Positions 63,209 to 64,000 of a stretch of 64,000 nucleotides of DNA are shown piece after piece. The translations under genes and the position numbers were made by a program. The first letter of the stretch is position 1, and each line of letters starts with the position of its first letter. The notes below the pieces were generated by a model that ran no database searches, was not told the DNA's origin, and worked only from the letters and a program-made list of their open reading frames with translations. The stretch is from Candidatus Parabeggiatoa sp. nov. 2 (GTDB lineage Bacteria > Pseudomonadota > Gammaproteobacteria > Beggiatoales > Beggiatoaceae): assembly GCA_002085445.1 (NCBI GenBank), contig NBMI01000069.1:1-64000 (forward strand), given 5' to 3'.

Positions 63209-63294
63209 TACACCGGATACGCTTTCATGAACGGATAAGTTAAGAGGTAATAATAACGCATTGACCTTTCAATCGGTACAAGATAGCTGTTGTA
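63209..63294. mobile_element. MITE with tacaacggatacgc ends, internally deleted copy e
   Basis: 86 bp: left end tacaccggatacgctttcat as in copies b and c, interior to caagatagctgttgta. The right half with ttatccgttgttttcgcg is missing. The 5'-truncated ParA gene follows directly. Confidence 0.7.
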
Positions 63295-63744
63295 CTAAAA
63301 AAGCTTGAAAATGAATATGATATTATATTGATAGATTGTGCGCCAACTGAATCTCTTCTCGCCACGGCCGCCTATTTATCAAGTGAATTTCTCTTAGTAC
63401 CCGTGAAACCAGAATATTTATCTACGATAGGACTTCCTTTGTTGGTTAGCTCTATGCTTGATTTTCAGGAAAAATATGAAGAACATCACTTAGAATTAAG
63501 TGGAATTGTTTTCAACGCAGTGACTTATTACTCACCTGAAGAAGAGAGAGCTAAAGAAGAAGTAAAAATATTAGCTAAACAAGAAAAAGGGTATGTATTT
63601 TCTAATGAGAACAATTATTCTCGTTCTTATCCAAAAGGGGCTAGAGAAGGACAACCCATTTTTAGAACATCTTATGCTCGGACAGAGCAAGCACAGCAAT
63701 TTAAAGCGTTTGCCGAAGAATTTGCGAATAGGATTAGGTTATGA
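63292..63744 (+). pseudogene. ParA-type ATPase, 5'-truncated
   Basis: The frame opens at the border of the MITE remnant and reads LKKLENEYDIILIDCAPTES, the Walker B region of ParA/MinD/Soj ATPases. Then come LLVPVKPEYLSTIGLPLLV, LSGIVFNAVTYYSPEE and RTSYARTEQAQQFKAFAEEF. The N-terminal half with the Walker A lysine loop is missing. A protein starting at the internal TTG (63328) would lack ATP binding. The end overlaps the following gene by 4 bp (ATGA), as in intact operons. The damage is therefore limited to the 5' side. Confidence 0.8.
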
Positions 63745-64000
63745 ATAAAGAACTACAGTTACTGACAGATATAGCAAAACTGCTAGAAAGATATGGCCCT
63801 GATTCGTATGAAGCACTGGCTATTTTACTCTCAAATGAGGAATTGACTCAAACAATAATAGTCACTCTCTTGCAACATATATTGTTAAAAGCAAAATCTG
63901 TCAGCCACAATAATGTAGAGCAAAAACCACAAGTCTCAAAAATTTCCAATACATTTCGTTCATCTCTTGTGGCTATAACGGAAAAAGATTTTGAACGAGG
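63741..64000 (+). CDS. Unknown protein downstream of parA, partial at window end
   Basis: Start ATG 63741 overlaps the parA stop. The visible 86 residues begin MNKELQLLTDIAKLLERYGP and include EALAILLSNEELTQTIIVTL, predicted helical. The position suggests a ParB-like or other ParA-partner protein, but no family was recognised. The gene continues beyond the window. Confidence 0.6.
   Translation, partial: MNKELQLLTDIAKLLERYGPDSYEALAILLSNEELTQTIIVTLLQHILLKAKSVSHNNVEQKPQVSKISNTFRSSLVAITEKDFER

Overview
The window looks like chromosome of a gammaproteobacterium of the giant sulfur-oxidiser group (Beggiatoaceae, Thiotrichales). The intergenic DNA is full of tandem TAACTGA heptamers, which have been reported as a hallmark of marine Beggiatoaceae. 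It also has many other 7-bp tandem arrays, many short palindromic repeats and MITE-like elements, caspase-like lipoproteins, an MSHA-type secretin, and metH/metF of proteobacterial type. This assignment is inference: there is no rRNA in the window.

Layout. 0.3-4 kb: metH. 4.3-9.2 kb: a decayed mqsRA toxin-antitoxin pair, a type II restriction-modification pair (BsuBI/PstI-like endonuclease plus C5-cytosine methyltransferase), a truncated CopG-like antitoxin and a DUF2442 protein. 10.5-15 kb: two paralogous caspase lipoproteins with a C-terminal DUF1566 lectin-like domain; one is split by a deletion, and their C-terminal ends differ in a pattern typical of diversity-generating retroelement targets. 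15.5-24.2 kb: FGGY sugar kinase, truncated Phd antitoxin, mshL secretin, ExeA/MshM-like ATPase, sigma-54 response regulator, metF. 24.3-31.5 kb: a frameshifted secreted protein, an HNH endonuclease convergent with a D12-class adenine methyltransferase (second R-M system), and a TerY-P-type triad (vWA protein, broken PP2C phosphatase, zinc-ribbon protein kinase). 31.7-33 kb: a secreted leucine-rich-repeat protein truncated in its repeat region. 34.3-59.5 kb: an SpvB/TcdB/Rhs region with a truncated paralogue, a YD-repeat fragment, a PEGA lipoprotein and a 9.5-kb Rhs gene broken by a 5-bp duplication. Embedded in it are antiphage genes (AIPR, a Kv-type channel, a two-gene membrane cassette, and the Septu pair ptuA-ptuB). 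60.3-64 kb: PIN-domain toxin-antitoxin modules, one interrupted by a MITE with a perfect 5-bp target duplication, then the 3' part of a ParA-type ATPase and the start of its downstream neighbour.

How it works together. The housekeeping genes (metH, metF, mshL, sugar kinase) are intact, while many accessory genes are broken. Accessory genes are repeatedly cut at their 3' ends by short repeats, which sometimes supply the last codons and the stop. Defence (two R-M systems, Septu, AIPR, TerY-P), toxin-antitoxin and polymorphic-toxin genes make up most of the accessory content. At least four non-autonomous element families can be delimited from inverted ends and, for two of them, target-site duplications. 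No transposase, integrase, reverse transcriptase, tRNA or CRISPR array was recognised.
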